Source of the DNA: Dicyema japonicum
Lineage: Eukaryota; Dicyemida; Rhombozoa; Dicyemidae
Assembly: GCA_011109175.1 (NCBI GenBank)
Contig: RDEW01000018.1
Coordinates: forward strand, 351,405 to 415,404
DNA: 64,000 bases
Reading direction: 5' to 3'
Every line of letters starts with the position of its first letter. Position 1 is the first letter of the stretch. The notes under the pieces were generated by a model. The model was given only the letters and a program-made list of their open reading frames with translations, was not told the origin of the DNA and did not search any database. Made by a program: the position numbers and the translations under genes. Below are positions 45,326 through 56,577 of this stretch, in pieces.

Positions 45326-45515
45326 TTGTCCCACTTTGAATGACAATATTCTCATTTTGAATGTTAATGTCTCACTTTGAATGACAATATTCTCAATTTG
45401 AATGACACTGTCCCATTTTGAATGACAATAATCTTAATTTGAATGGCACTGTCCCATTTTGAATGACAACAATCCTATTTTGAATGACACTGTCCCACTT
45501 TGAATGACAATAATC
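45326..45515. repeat. Minisatellite of ~20-bp units (TTTGAATGACA...)
   Basis: About nine to ten diverged units alternate between TTTGAATGACAATAnTCTCA-like and TTTGAATGACACTGTCCCAT-like forms, giving a ~40-bp higher-order period. Units are contiguous without spacers, so this is not a CRISPR array. Confidence 0.85.
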
Positions 45516-45569
45516 TAGTATTAATTTATTAACCTCGGATACCCTGAGAAAGAAGTTAAAGTTAAGAAA

Positions 45570-47390
45570 AAATTAAGTGTATCCAGTGTCCACTTCTGCA
45601 CAAACAGAGTCTTTCCGGATTCAACATATCAAAAAAAGCCAGTCCACTTCACGAAAAAGCCTTCACGCGCACCCGACTCACTTACGAAGGAAAGAAATTG
45701 CCTAAAAAGCTTACAGAAACAGTCTTGAAAAACCAAGGCGAGGATCCAAGCTAAGATGAACAGAGAGACTGGAATAACCTTATTTACACCTTAAACAAGC
45801 AGTCCGCCCTCACGAGGATGTGGAATACTCTTCGGGGCTTTACCAACTCTTTGGGACCTCCTCCTTGCGAAGACTAAGAAAACAATAACTTTTTAAACAA
45901 GATTATAAAATTTTACTCTTCCGTGAGCTTCATCCTACACAAGAAAATTAAGGGTCCTCTTACATCTGTTATGAAACCAAAACGCGATGCGACATCGAAC
46001 AGCCTTTCAATGGACGCATTGCGAAAAGCTATTCAAAACCAGAAATCGTCTTTCGCAAGTTGTCCAGATGGAATTACCTTTATTGTACTTTAGAAGATAG
46101 GCCCTTACACCATTTGGGCTTGAACAGAATTTACAACCTCTTCATCAGTAGGGACTCGATTCCCACTATATGGGAATTATCCCATATTCGGCCCATCTTA
46201 AAACTTGGAAGGCCAAAAAACTCACCAGATTCGTACAGACCAAAATCCTTCCTGTGTGTCACCTTCAAAATCCTGGATGAACTCATTCTCGATCAGAGTA
46301 AACCTAACCTCCCAGACGTATCCTTCCAACATAGATTTAAGAAAACTCATTCCACAACTACCCATCTTACTTGCCTGACAAAATTCATCATGAAAGGCCT
46401 CCAACGCAAACCTCGGCATCAAAAGACCATTATATGTTCCATTGACATAGAAAAGGCTTTTGACTCAATACCGAGAAAACTGATCACTAGGAATATATAT
46501 GGCTCTAACATTCCGAACAACCTGAAAATTTGGATCACTAACTTCCTCAACGGAGTGGTTAATGAAGATGTAATCTCCCATTCCACATCTTCAATCAATA
46601 AATTTCTACCGAACAGGGTCCCGCAAGGATCCCTCTCTATCCCATATTCCTTGCTTACGCCGACGACTTAATCCTGGGAACAAGAGACCAGTACATTTAC
46701 ACATCGGATACCCGCTTACAAGATTCATCGGATAACCTGAACTGTTGGCTTACGAGGAACCAACTACACACAAGTCCTGAAAGGTCGTGCTCTATGATTT
46801 TACTTCCGATAGAAGGCTGATTAACTCGCCGCCTCCATTGACCCTAAATGGAATAACAATCGCCTCCACAAATTCAACCAAAATACTGGGGGTAACATAT
46901 GATCCTCTAATGACCTTCAGCAAACATGTGAGCAGCATAATCTTTTTTCCCAGCGAAAATTAAACTTTGTAAAAACGCTATTTTAGATGCTACAAAAAAT
47001 GGTTCCACCCAACAGTAGATCATCTCTACCACCAATATACTTTATATACTTCCGTCAATCAGTTACTGCTGCGCGGCATGGGGTGCTAACTTATCCCACA
47101 CCAACCTAAAGAAATTAAACTCCTTCCGAGAGACAGTAACGAAAATCCTACAGAGATCCTCTTCGTCATTAAAACCAACCCTTTTCGAGGAACACGTGAG
47201 GTGAGCGGGAGCTCAGCCAAAACCCCTAAATTTTCGAAAAGTGATTCGTTCATACAGAAAGTGTGCCGGCACTCGGGAGGAACATCGAGGAAAGATGAGG
47301 CGGCTGCTCAAGGGGGCCGGGACCACTTGATGGCTCCTACCTTCCTTTGTTTTTCGGTGATTCTTGGTTTTAAAATTAAAATTAAAAAAC
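45570..47390 (+). mobile_element. LINE (APE type), 5'-truncated and decayed
   Basis: It begins in the region before the RT. FASCPDGI is near 46050, SYRPKSFLCVTFKILDEL at 46234, FQHRFKKTHSTTTHL at 46325, motif A SIDIEKAFDSIPRKL at 46440, VPQGSL at 46618, and intact motif C AYADDLILG in another frame near 46655. The C-terminus (NYCCAAWGANL, TKILQRS) and 3' UTR with GGGACCACTTGATGG...TCGGTGATTCTTGG follow, matching the other LINE ends. Frameshifts near 46630 and later disable it. Confidence 0.85.
46060..46671 (+). pseudogene. LINE reverse transcriptase, fingers/palm part
   Basis: A 203-residue open piece carrying RT motifs 0-B of the LINE at 45.57-47.39 kb. Its wording (STTTHLTCLTKFI, IDIEKAFDSIPRKLITRNIYGSNIPNNLKIWITNFL) is close to the copies at 3.3 kb and 22.9 kb, showing that all belong to one group. 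The catalytic YADD lies just beyond its end in a different frame. Confidence 0.85.
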
Positions 47391-47759
47391 TATACCGTCC
47401 ATCTATTTGCATGTTGGACAAATAAATCACTTAATTTAAATTTTAAGAAAAAGTAATTATTTTATAAGTCCCGTCTAACCCAATCATCTCTTCTTGGGGC
47501 CAACCTCTATTACCTGTATAGGTTTGTTAACGCTGAACATCCACATTCAGAGACTACCTTAAATTAATATTCCATGCCGTCTTCTTTTTCATCAGGCAAC
47601 AATACTCTATGCTTTACTTAGCTTGGATGCTCTGTAAAGTCATCAGTAGCAGTTTCGTTGTATATAAATTTTGACCAACTACTTCACCTTAATATTATTA
47701 GTTTGATAAGTTTTATTTAATTTTTAATTACCTGGATATTGTAGGAACTGGCAACTCAA
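47391..47759. other. Spacer between LINE and family B relic
   Basis: AT-rich, no gene recognised. Confidence 0.4.
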
Positions 47760-48290
47760 ATTCTACCTGGATCTGTTGTGGGCTGCAAATAGCTTCACTC
47801 GCTTTTTTACCTTCCCAACAGTGGCCGGTTCCCGAGGCATGCCGCCATCAACGGGTTTGTGAAGCGATCACCGCCATCTCTGGGACCGGTGTGCCTGGAT
47901 CGTGGAGATAAAAAGCGCCCGAACGGGGTAACTGTCTTTCCCTTCTCCCGGGGAAAATGCTTGATTTAGGCCTGCACCGACATCTTTTTCCAGTCAAGAC
48001 TTCATGGTTAAAAGTTGAAAGTGAGGAGACTGCTCGAACTTTCGAGAATTTCGATATAAGGGAATACAGCAGCCTCTCAACAGATTCCATTTACAGCCAA
48101 TTGACGTCAAGGAAAACGAAGTCTTCAGACCTAATACGGTATCTTTTCTTAGATCGCTTGGGTCAATGATATTGAAAGTGAGTAATGAGCGTCGGGAAAC
48201 CGAGTGGCTGTTACAAAAGATTTCTCTGACAGTTGTCAAGGGAAACAGCCATACCATCTTATCAGCTGAAATATTTTGATTGTCTTGTTA
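47760..48290 (+). pseudogene. Family B retroelement, C-terminal nuclease-like domain
   Basis: Shifting frames give RFPRHAAINGFVKRS, LDRGDKKRPNGVTVFPFSRG and, after a break, LGSMILKVSNERRETEWLL and ISLTVVKGNSHTILSAEIF. These line up with the copies at 55.1 and 57.0 kb (RGPRHAALND, LDRGDGKRPDGMTLFPF). The putative catalytic PD has become PN. Confidence 0.75.
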
Positions 48291-49102
48291 CATAATAAAT
48301 TGTTTTTTGTATAAAAAAATGAATATATTGACTTGATTTTATATTCATAATAGCAATTACTATTATTGAATGGTTTACCTATAAGTTTGGGTCCCAGTTC
48401 TGTTTATTATAACATAATATAATCACATTAACTTCTGTCATACACGTGCAGCCTATGAGAGTTGATCCTACAAACTATTCAATTTTGGTAGATTTTGCAA
48501 TAAAATTGAGTTTTAGAATACGTTGATCAATTCTTTTTGATTAAACATTTAATTTTTTCTTTTTTCTCTATTGAATAATATTAATATATAAAGAGAATTA
48601 TTTTCGGTTCTTTTCGAATCTAACTTTTTAAATGCTTTAAGAGTTTCTGAAATACTTATCGGCTGCAATAGAGTCGATTTGTCGAGATTCAATGGTTTCA
48701 GGTGCATCAACTATCCCAGAAGATGTCTAAATGGGGGATACATTAACTATCTATTAATTCCCCTCTAAATCTTAGCAAGAATAAAATACCTTAATATCCT
48801 TCTGGCTCTTCTCTGTGCGTCGAACATACGCGTAATTTTAAACTTCTGAAGAATAATTCTTACAGCCAATACTACTGAACGCATATTTAATAATTAGAAT
48901 GAGAAAATAACAAAGATGGTATAATAGATGGTCTGTAACTTTTTTAACATGAGAAATTTCACCGAATATACAACCATTTGTTAATAATTATTAACCTTAA
49001 ATAGAAATTGTAAATTCTTCATATCACATATTCAAAATGAGTTGATTTCTATATTTTCATGGAAAGTTTATAAATTTGTCTTCAAAAATATGACTAATAT
49101 TC
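48291..49102. other. AT-rich intergenic region
   Basis: No exon or repeat recognised. Confidence 0.4.
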
Positions 49103-49491
49103 ATGAAATTTTATGATTTAATTATAAATACGAATTCTTTAAATAATTATCGAAACATAGAAATGGAAGAGCAAGATATCCAAATATTTAATTATCTTTA
49201 TGACAAAATCAATTTTTACGAATCGAAATTGGATGAAATTAATAACAGTTTAATGGATAATCTTGGCCAATTCTCAGTAAAAAATCCGCCGTCGATTGAT
49301 TCTGTCACGGAAAACATTCAAGCTGAATTTGGTTCATTATAAATTTAATTTTTAGCTGAAAGGTCATCGCAAAAAGCCGTGATTCAAGATCTAGTAGTGG
49401 TATTTTTTGTTTTTAATTATAGGAATATGTATCTGTTACTAAAATTCTTGAAGATTTGAGAAGTCTGCTTAGATGTCTATATTTTCTTTAA
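49103..49491 (+). CDS. Small helical/coiled-coil-like protein, three exons
   Basis: Exon 1 is 49103-49331, intron 49332-49355 (24 nt), exon 2 49356-49399, intron 49400-49422 (23 nt), exon 3 49423 to TAA 49489-49491. Both introns have GT...AG ends and phases that keep one frame, giving about 115 residues, or about 95 from the internal ATG at 49163 (MEEQDIQIFNYLYDKINFYE). The N-terminal half is acidic and helical (YESKLDEINNSLMDNL), the end reads EYVSVTKILEDLRSLL. No family recognised; size and helix pattern would suit a small complex subunit, which is only a guess. Confidence 0.5.
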
Positions 49492-50290
49492 TTAATAATA
49501 TTCACTATATTTTCTGGGTTTAATATAATTAACTAACTTGAATTTATTTTTATACTAAAATCTTTAATAATAGAAATGTTGTCAATCGCCTTCGAAATCT
49601 TTAAAAAGTATGTACGAATGGGGGAAAGTTTATAAAATCGAGAATGAAATTCGACTATATCCCTAATAAATAATAAAAAGCAGAAACTGAGAGATCTGCC
49701 TTGCAAGCTCTATCATTCTCGACTATCTGATCGCTGAACCAAGAATCTTGAAAATTAAGGAATCAGCTGTCTATCAACGAGAAAACTTCTAACAGACTTA
49801 AATTAACGAAAGTCTTGATCTTCAAAGTTTTCTTATTATTGAGAGACATTAAAAACGGAGACATCAAACATCATATAAATTATATCAGTCCTGCTTATAC
49901 TTAAAGAGATATACAATGTAAATGTTGTGCAAAACGCTGAAATGGGGTTAAAAACAAAGAAGACTGTAAAGGTTACCACATACTTGAAATATCTCAGGAA
50001 ATTTGATTGAAGAATCCACTCACACCCCTGTTTAGTAAATAATCAATAAGTACAGTTTTAAACACNGAGACATCAAACATCATATAAATTATATCAGTCC
50101 TGCTTATACTTAAAGAGATATACAATGTAAATGTGGTGCAAAACGCTGAAAAGGGAGTTAAAAACAAAGAAGACTGTAAAGGTTACACATATTTGAAATA
50201 TCTCAGGAAATTTGATTGAAGAATCAACCCACACCCCTGTTTAATAAATAATCTGTAAGTACAGTTTTAAACACATTTTTTTAGTACAGT
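49492..50290. other. Intergenic with ~210-bp duplication around n 50066
   Basis: 49857-50065 and 50067-50275 repeat GAGACATCAAACATCATATA through CAGTTTTAAACAC with scattered differences (for example TGTTGTGC/TGTGGTGC, ATCCACTC/ATCAACCC). No gene recognised. Confidence 0.7.
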
Positions 50291-50521
50291 TTAACAAATT
50301 AGTAAAACCTGCTGATTGTCTAGAATGTAGACGGCCACGATTGCCAGACAGATAAGGAAAATGAATATTTCAGTCGCAATCTTTTAAACTTTAGCATAGA
50401 ATGAAACTATGAATTTATAGTTCACATTATCAGAGAAAAATGAAAGAATTCCAAATATTATGGGATTCACTGTGAAGAGAACGACCAAAATCAGAAGTAC
50501 GTGGGATATGTTATCATTCAT
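50291..50521 (-). CDS. Small two-helix membrane protein, two exons
   Basis: Minus strand: exon 1 50521-50408 starts ATG (MNDNISHVLLILVVLFTVNP), intron 50407-50381 (27 nt, GT...AG, phase 0), exon 2 50380-50291 ends TAA. The 67-residue product has two hydrophobic segments, LLILVVLFTVNPIIFGIL and ATEIFIFLICLAIVAVYIL, separated by a polar loop. Without the intron the frame would stop after KV, so the splice is needed. No family recognised; size resembles small ER membrane subunits, but no motif supports that. Only about 175 bases separate it from the family A retroelement start. Confidence 0.5.
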
Positions 50522-50697
50522 TTTATCCTTCTTGGAAATGGAAAGAAAAAAGCAAATTGTTTAAGAAATTCTTATTATCTAATTATTAAGTGTAAATTAA
50601 TACAAAATAGAAAAAAATGTTCAAAATTTTCAGAATCCTTCTCGTCGTGACCAAAATTGCGACAGAAACATTCGATTATTCATTTATATAGAAAAAC

Positions 50698-52401
50698 ATG
50701 CAACGTGCGTTCGATTCGGTGGCGTTAAAACTCTCTCGAGTTGGCAAAAATGTTGAAAGGAAAAAAGGAGAAGGGTCACTTGCGTTACCTGATGGTATGA
50801 ATGTAATTCTTGCCATATCCGAGAGCGTTGTGACAGATGACCCAAAAGAATGGGCGAGGCAGGTAGTCCTGCAGGTACGTAGCAGGCTATCTCGAATGCC
50901 CTGGAATGGATGGCCATACTTGGCGGAGCTCTGCAGTGGCAGATTCAGTACTGCTATATCTGTGAGTGAACTCAAGAAGATGGCTGTAGGCAAAGAGGGT
51001 ACTGGTCTAAAGGGGCGGGGACCAGGTGACCACAACTGTCAAAGAGATCACGAGCACCAGAGCTGTGATACGTTGCAGCTCAAGCATGTTTATGAGGTCT
51101 TTGCGCGGAATCTCGCTGCAGCGGCAGATGTCCCACTTGAGGACCGTAGATTTACCCGCAAGATTCCTCATTGTAAGGTTAACGGTGTAGTGTTAACCTG
51201 CATCAATAAGGCTGTGGCTTATGCGGTGGAGGCTAAGCCAGTAGGGTCATTGGGTGACATCTCCCTAGTGCTGTATGCAGCACAGATCACCTATGAGGAA
51301 TTGACGGACAAGCCCAGACCACCCAGTAAATGGAGGGAGCAGATCTGTGCCAAGATTGCTTGGAGACAGACTGAGCTGGAAGCACTGGAGGGGCACATAA
51401 GTAGTGTGGCGAGAGGGGTTAGAGGAAAAGCACCGGCTATAGTAAAGGGGCTAATTAGTAAACTCCGTGTTCCCAAATGGGACCTCAAAGAGTTGAGGAG
51501 GGCAAAGGTGGAGTTAGAGGGGGCAATAATGGTGTATAAGAGGAAACTCTATACACATGAAAGTCGGTGTAAGAGAAGGAGAGAAAATAATCTGTTTGAG
51601 TTTAATCGCAGATTGTTTTACCGTCGCCTACACGAAAATGGCCATAGTGTATGTTCCCAGCAGGACGCGGAAATGCTTTCCACATGGGGTAGTATGTGGG
51701 AGGCTAAACCACGCAGAGGAAATGCGTGGAATGTCCCGTACAGCGCCGCTCCTTTCTTGGCGGAATCTTGCGGAATTTTCGATTTTCGCAAGAAATTTGA
51801 GGCGGTAGTGAGACATCTCCCTGATTGGAAGACGACCGGGGTCGATAAAGTTTATAATTTCTTTATCAAAAGATGCACTTCATTACACGAGTCTATGTGT
51901 CGTGTATTACAGAAAAGCATCACTAACCCGGAAACGATTCCTGATTGGGCATGCACAGGGACAACTTATTTGATCCCAAAGCTGGACAACCCCCAGTCTG
52001 CTGCAGATTATCGACCGATAACCTGCATGCCAACCCTGTATAAGCTGATGACCAAATTGGCTAATGAGGTCAGGAGCTTTGTAGACGCAAATGGGATTCT
52101 CTCCGAGAATCAGTTGGGAACTGTGCGAAATTGTCAGGGGGCAAAAGAGCAGGCTTTGATCAACAAATGCCTTTCTGTGTCTCACGGAAACTCACTTTTG
52201 TCTATGTGGGTGGATGTGAAGAAGGCTTACGATTCAGTTGATCATTCTTACCTTGTCGAGTGCCTACACAGTCTGTGTATGCCTGTGTGGTTCATCAGCT
52301 TTGTAGTGGCTGTGATGAATAGGTGGAGTATTCATCTGAACTATAATAGGCACCGGATAGGCGAGGTAAAACTCAAAGAGGGGGATCCTTCAGGGGGATA
52401 G
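50698..52401 (+). pseudogene. Family A pol, N-terminal region and RT motifs up to B
   Basis: 567 open codons. After about 350 residues of unassigned sequence, RT blocks appear: WKTTGVDKVYNFF, CTGTTYLIPKLDN, YRPITCMPTLYKLMTKL, motif A MWVDVKKAYDSVDH (about 52205) and the start of motif B, where a frameshift turns the expected QGDSMSPLLF into DPSGG-stop at 52401. Motif A aspartates are intact. The RT copies element RNA onto nicked target DNA. Confidence 0.85.
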
Positions 52402-52402
52402 C

Positions 52403-53062
52403 ATGTCTCCGCTACTCTTTGTTCTCTGTTTGGAGCCATTGAGTCGCCGCCTCAATGACCGGTTTGAGCAAATACCAGTTCATTGTGAAGGGGTCTGTTT
52501 CAGTACAAATCACCTTCTTTTTATCGATGACTTGAAGATGTATGCTCGAACAGCCGAGGAGCTCTACTCCATGGGGGTCTGTGCCAGGGAATTCTTTGAG
52601 AGTATAGGGCTAGATTTGAATTATTCAAAGTCTGCGACTAACACGCAAGTATGTAGCGAGTTAGTAAGAGTCCTAGAGGAACACGAAGGATATAAGTATC
52701 TGGGTGTTACCGAATCTCCAAAGTCCCTTATAATGCCTGAGACAAAGCGACAAATTACTGAAGGCATCCGTAAAAGAGCAGCGTTATTGTGTAAGACGTC
52801 TCTAAATGCAAGGAATTTGTTCCTAGCATTAAATGAGTATGCTGTCTCGCTGCTAAACTACTACATAGGTGTTGTGGAGTTTGAGCCCAAAGAGTATGAT
52901 GAGATGGATGTTATGATCCGTGGAGTACTCAGAGAGAACCATGTCCATGTGTTGGCAGCCAATAAGGAGAGACTATATTTACCCCGTGATAAATTCGGCC
53001 GTGGACTGTGTGGAGTAGTCCAACTAAGTGAGCGTATCCTAATGCAATGCACGACACCCTGA
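52403..53062 (+). pseudogene. Family A pol, RT palm/thumb with FIDDLKMYA
   Basis: It continues the RT one frame over: SMSPLLFVLCLEPLSRRL (motif B end), FIDDLKMYARTAEEL (motif C with both aspartates, about 52522), then LDLNYSKSA and GYKYLGVTES (motifs D/E). The ORF ends at 53062 with a second frameshift into the next open stretch. Confidence 0.85.
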
Positions 53063-54102
53063 TAGCTGGGTCAAGTGTGTCTGCTAGGAAGCACGCCATA
53101 ATAACGACCGAGAAAACACGGGCAACCCACCTAGGCACTATCAGACCTTTTTTGTCTGCTAAGTATGGTGTTGATGATGGTGGGCTAGTAAATGTGAAGG
53201 CGTTGATCGAATTACAATATAATAATTTGATGGAAAAGATCAACTTAAAAAGCCTTCATAAGGTCCTCTTCAGAGCATTGGACAACCCACATGTCGACCT
53301 TAAGTCGTCGACAATATGGCTAAAATACGGTGACAACTCACCTCGATCGGAGGCGTTGTACACGTATATGCAAGACCGCAATATTTTTTGGGGTCGATCA
53401 ACAAATACATGTCCCCACTGTAAGTCAAGGAGCATGTCGGTTGATCATTTAGCCACTCGATGTGGATCCATGCTCTGCCACGACTATGTGTGGAGGCACA
53501 ACGAGGTAGTAAGGAGTCTTCATCTTCTACTATGCAATAAGTATGGTATTCGCCACACCAGAAAGTTGCGGACTCATAAGGTGCAATCTGTAGTAGAGAA
53601 CACCAGGGTCCAAATTAAGGTAGACAGTGTTATCCGTACCTCGGTGCTAGTCAAGCACAATAAACCGGACATTGTGGTACACGATAAGGAGTCTGGCCAA
53701 GTCCTTATCATAGAGGTTGGCATCACGTCTCAAGACCGTTTGCAGACTGTGGAGGTGGAGAAAAAAAGGAAGTATGACTTTCTTGCAAACGAGATGGGGC
53801 AGATGCTTGGTTGCAAGGTCCTCGTTATTCCTATAGTAATGACGTGGGAAGGAATTGCAACAAAGTACCACAAGGGTTATCTGAAGCAGTTGGGGGTAGA
53901 TAGGAAGCTCCAGGCCTATCTACAGTCCACTGTGTTAAAGCGGACCCTAGAGAGCCTGACATTGGAGTATAGGAGGCAGAGCCCTGAGATGCCATATGGG
54001 CAGAGGGTTCAATTAGACAAAGCGCTCTCGGAGTTGTTTCAGCAACCAGAATCGAACCTGCCTGAGGAGGCTGGCGAACAGGCAGGCGAGGAAGGTTGTT
54101 GA
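53047..54102 (+). pseudogene. Family A pol, CCHC finger and restriction-like endonuclease
   Basis: TCPHCKSRSMSVDHLATRC (about 53408-53463) matches the C-x2-C...H-x4-C finger of R2-group elements. Downstream, HNKPDIVVHDKESG and LIIEVGIT (about 53655-53730) fit the PD...(D/E) core of the RLE nuclease, which nicks the insertion site. The stop is at 54100-54102, followed directly by the 3' UTR. It overlaps the previous ORF by 16 bases, as expected from a single-base indel. Confidence 0.85.
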
Positions 54103-54384
54103 TTAAATATATTAACTTTTTTATTGTTTTAAATAAAGTGGGGTGTTCATTCATATTAGAATTTTTCCTTAAATGTAAATTCGACTTTTAGTTCCTTTTT
54201 CTCAGTTTCCTTCTGTTATTTCGATATTTGACAGATTATTTATTTAAAAACCCCAAGATCACCAAAAAAAAGGTTAAATTCATTGATTAGATCAGGGGTT
54301 TCTCAACCTTTTTTTACTCGTCGACTCCTTGACTTTTTTTTCGATTCCTTAAAACTTTTTTATTTAGAACAGACAATCTCGACT

Positions 54385-55560
54385 CTCACTCATCTTTCAT
54401 CCTGATGAGAAACAACATCGGACTACCAAGCTTTTATATATACTCCGATGTCCACCCTCCTAAGAACAACACGACACTCTACTTTCAATAGACAAGTCTC
54501 TCAAAGCACACTGTTGAGTCACTAATTAACGTCCGCTCCGACGAACTTGGTTGGAAACAATGTAAGCTTCCCTCTGGATTTGGGGGTGTCGGAATAAGAT
54601 CGGCGCTCGAGGTTGCATACCCGGTATATCTATCGTCTCTCTCAAGCTGCAGCCATTTGACACGGCAATTCCTTCATAACACTATTGGACTTCGCTGGAA
54701 TGAGTCATTTGACGAAGCTTGTCGGAAATGGAACGGGTCCGGACTCAAAATCCCCGAAGACACAACAAAGCAAAGTAATTGGGATAACATTGTCTGCTCC
54801 AAAATTTTGGAAGACCTTAAAAAAGAAGCAAATCAACATCGTCTGGCCTGTTGTTTGGTTCAGTGACAGGGAGTGGAGCATGGCTTGGTGAATACCTTGC
54901 CCAAACCTCGGGACCTTTTTGGACGACGATTCTTTGAGGATTGGAATCGGACAAAGGCTTGGACTAGACGTTTGCCAGGAGCACCGATGCCGATACGGAA
55001 AAACAGTCGATGCGAAAGGATTGCACCCGCTGTCCTGCAGAAGAAGCGCCGGAAGGGGACCACGTCATGCTGCTCTGAATGATGTGATTGTCAGAGCTCT
55101 GAAGGCTTCAGGCTTCCCAGCACAGCTTGAACCAATGGGTCTTGATCGAGGAGATGGGAAGAGACCTGACGGGATGACCCTTTTCCCCTTCACGTCTGGA
55201 AGATTTTTGGTCTGGGACGCAACTTGCATTGACACGTTCTCAAGCACGAACATTTTTAAATCGGTTCAGACACCTGGAGCAGCTGCTTCGACTGCGGAGA
55301 ACCTAAAAAATCAAGAAATATTCTGGACTCGGAGATTGCTACCGATTTACTCCTGTTTGCGGACCGAATCATCGGAGCGGTTGGTCCAATGACGGCTGAA
55401 TTCTTGCGAGAAACTCGAGGATTACTTGCCAGAAAGAAAAGGGATCAACGAGAAGGGTTATGGCTAAGACAAAAGATTAGAATAGCCATACTCCGAGGGA
55501 ACTCGTTCGCAATCCACGCAGCAGGCTTCCTCAACTGACATTTGTTTAATTGTTAAAAAA
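54385..55560 (+). mobile_element. Family B retroelement, C-terminal 1.1 kb
   Basis: Frames in order give LPSGFGGVGIRSALEVAYP (an RT-downstream block), FLHNTIGLRWNESFDEACRKW (54666), then at 54919-55392 LRIGIGQRLGLDVCQEHRCR, GLHPLSCRRSAGRGPRHAALND, LDRGDGKRPDGMTLFPF, VWDATCIDTFS, and finally the tail IAILRGNSFAIHAAGFLN ending near 55539. Frameshifts near 54870, 54920 and 55390. This is the longest copy and defines the family; its RT catalytic core is not in the window. Confidence 0.8.
54919..55392 (+). pseudogene. Family B zinc-finger-like and PD-(D/E)XK-like domain
   Basis: 157 open codons. Cys/His residues in CQEHRCRYGKTVDAKGLHPLSC suggest a zinc site, placed like the CCHC finger of RLE elements. 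KRPDGMT followed 16 residues later by VWDAT resembles a PD...D/E-x-(K/T) nuclease core. The same order occurs in all larger family B copies. Nuclease activity is inferred from layout only. Confidence 0.65.
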
Positions 55561-55749
55561 AATTTTTTTTTTAAAAAAAAGAACAGACAATTCTAAGTAA
55601 AATTAGTTAACTATCTAAAATGAATATATTGCTAATAATCAAATCAAACAAAAAAAGTACTCGATTTTAAGTTGGTATCTTAGCATAAATCTATAATAAA
55701 AAAAATTAAATTGCATTGGGATCCCTATGACTGATGTTTTGACCAAAGA

Positions 55750-56350
55750 TTAGATATCTGGCTCTTTTTCTGTTATTTTTAAACGAATATTTCCTTTAAT
55801 GGACACATCCAATTTGTTTCGTTCTTTATTTACAATTCGATGTAGAATGCTAAATCCGCATTCAACACAGTATGATGTCGAAAAATAAAGTAGCAATTGT
55901 GCTATTTCTGTCCACAATTTTGGATAACTCTCTTTCACTTTCATATTTTGCCAAATAATAACGGGTGATTGTGAATTATTATAATATAGATTTGATTATG
56001 GATTGAATTTTAACATAATTAATTCCTCTTTAATTTTTTTCTTATATAAAAATTTTTATATGGAAACCAAATTTTTATCTAGAATCTTCTTGTCATCCAA
56101 AATAATTTGACTACGGAAAAAATAGAAAGTCCAGTCGTATCAGTTTTCAAATATTTGACGAATAATAAATCTTTTGTAAGAAGAGCATGATCGTCAAAAT
56201 AACTTAAAGGGTAAGCTTCTAATAAAATTAACATGACATATTCTATTAGAATTGATTGGTTGTCACATATATGACTTTCGACAATTTGAAGCGAAAAAAA
56301 TAGTATTTTTAAGCCTTTCACATGAAATATGTTCAACATTATCTAACATT
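55750..56350 (-). pseudogene. hAT transposase, middle and C-terminal pieces
   Basis: Minus strand 56350-56079: EMLDNVEHISCERLKNT, DDHALLTKDLLFVKYLKTDTTGLSIF, the ZBED-type hAT block (LCERLRNTDFALQLDES..., TTGENIF). 55944-55750: YPKLWTEIAQLLLYFSTSYCVECGFS, then RNKLDV, the C-terminal dimerisation domain. Stops interrupt both. The catalytic DDE region between them is largely lost. Confidence 0.8.
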
Positions 56351-56577
56351 TCGTCAATCCTTTAATATTTCGTCGGGATTTAAACCAATCAGATCTGATG
56401 GAATCACTGATATAGATGGTTTGATGAGATATTCACCAGAAACATGGGAACTCTCATTTTTGGCAATAATCATTGCAATTTTATAGGATTAGCTGTCCTA
56501 AATATAATTTAAAATAACAACAACTATTGTTTCTTTCAATACTTTTTTTTGAGAAAGAAATTTTATTATCAAATGAA

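Larger units (their letters stand above)
50640..54150 (+). mobile_element. Family A non-LTR retrotransposon (R2/R4/Hero-like, RLE type), near-complete pol
   Basis: One pol ORF split by two frameshifts (about 52385 and 53045). RT comes first, then a CCHC finger and a restriction-like endonuclease at the C-terminus, the layout of RLE retrotransposons. It ends with TTAAATAAAGTGGGG near 54140. GC content is clearly higher than in the neighbourhood, which fits recent arrival. No N-terminal zinc fingers precede 50698, so the 5' end is probably truncated. Related fragments: 40440-40605(-), 43384-43880(+), 57545-59118(-), 62676-63036(+). Confidence 0.88.

Noticed and set aside
45326-45515. Regular short repeats, considered as a CRISPR array
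   Set aside because: Units are contiguous with no unique spacers, they diverge internally, and the setting is a eukaryotic genome.
47848-48257. Minus-strand open frames
   Set aside because: The plus strand carries the family B domain, so these are antisense shadows.
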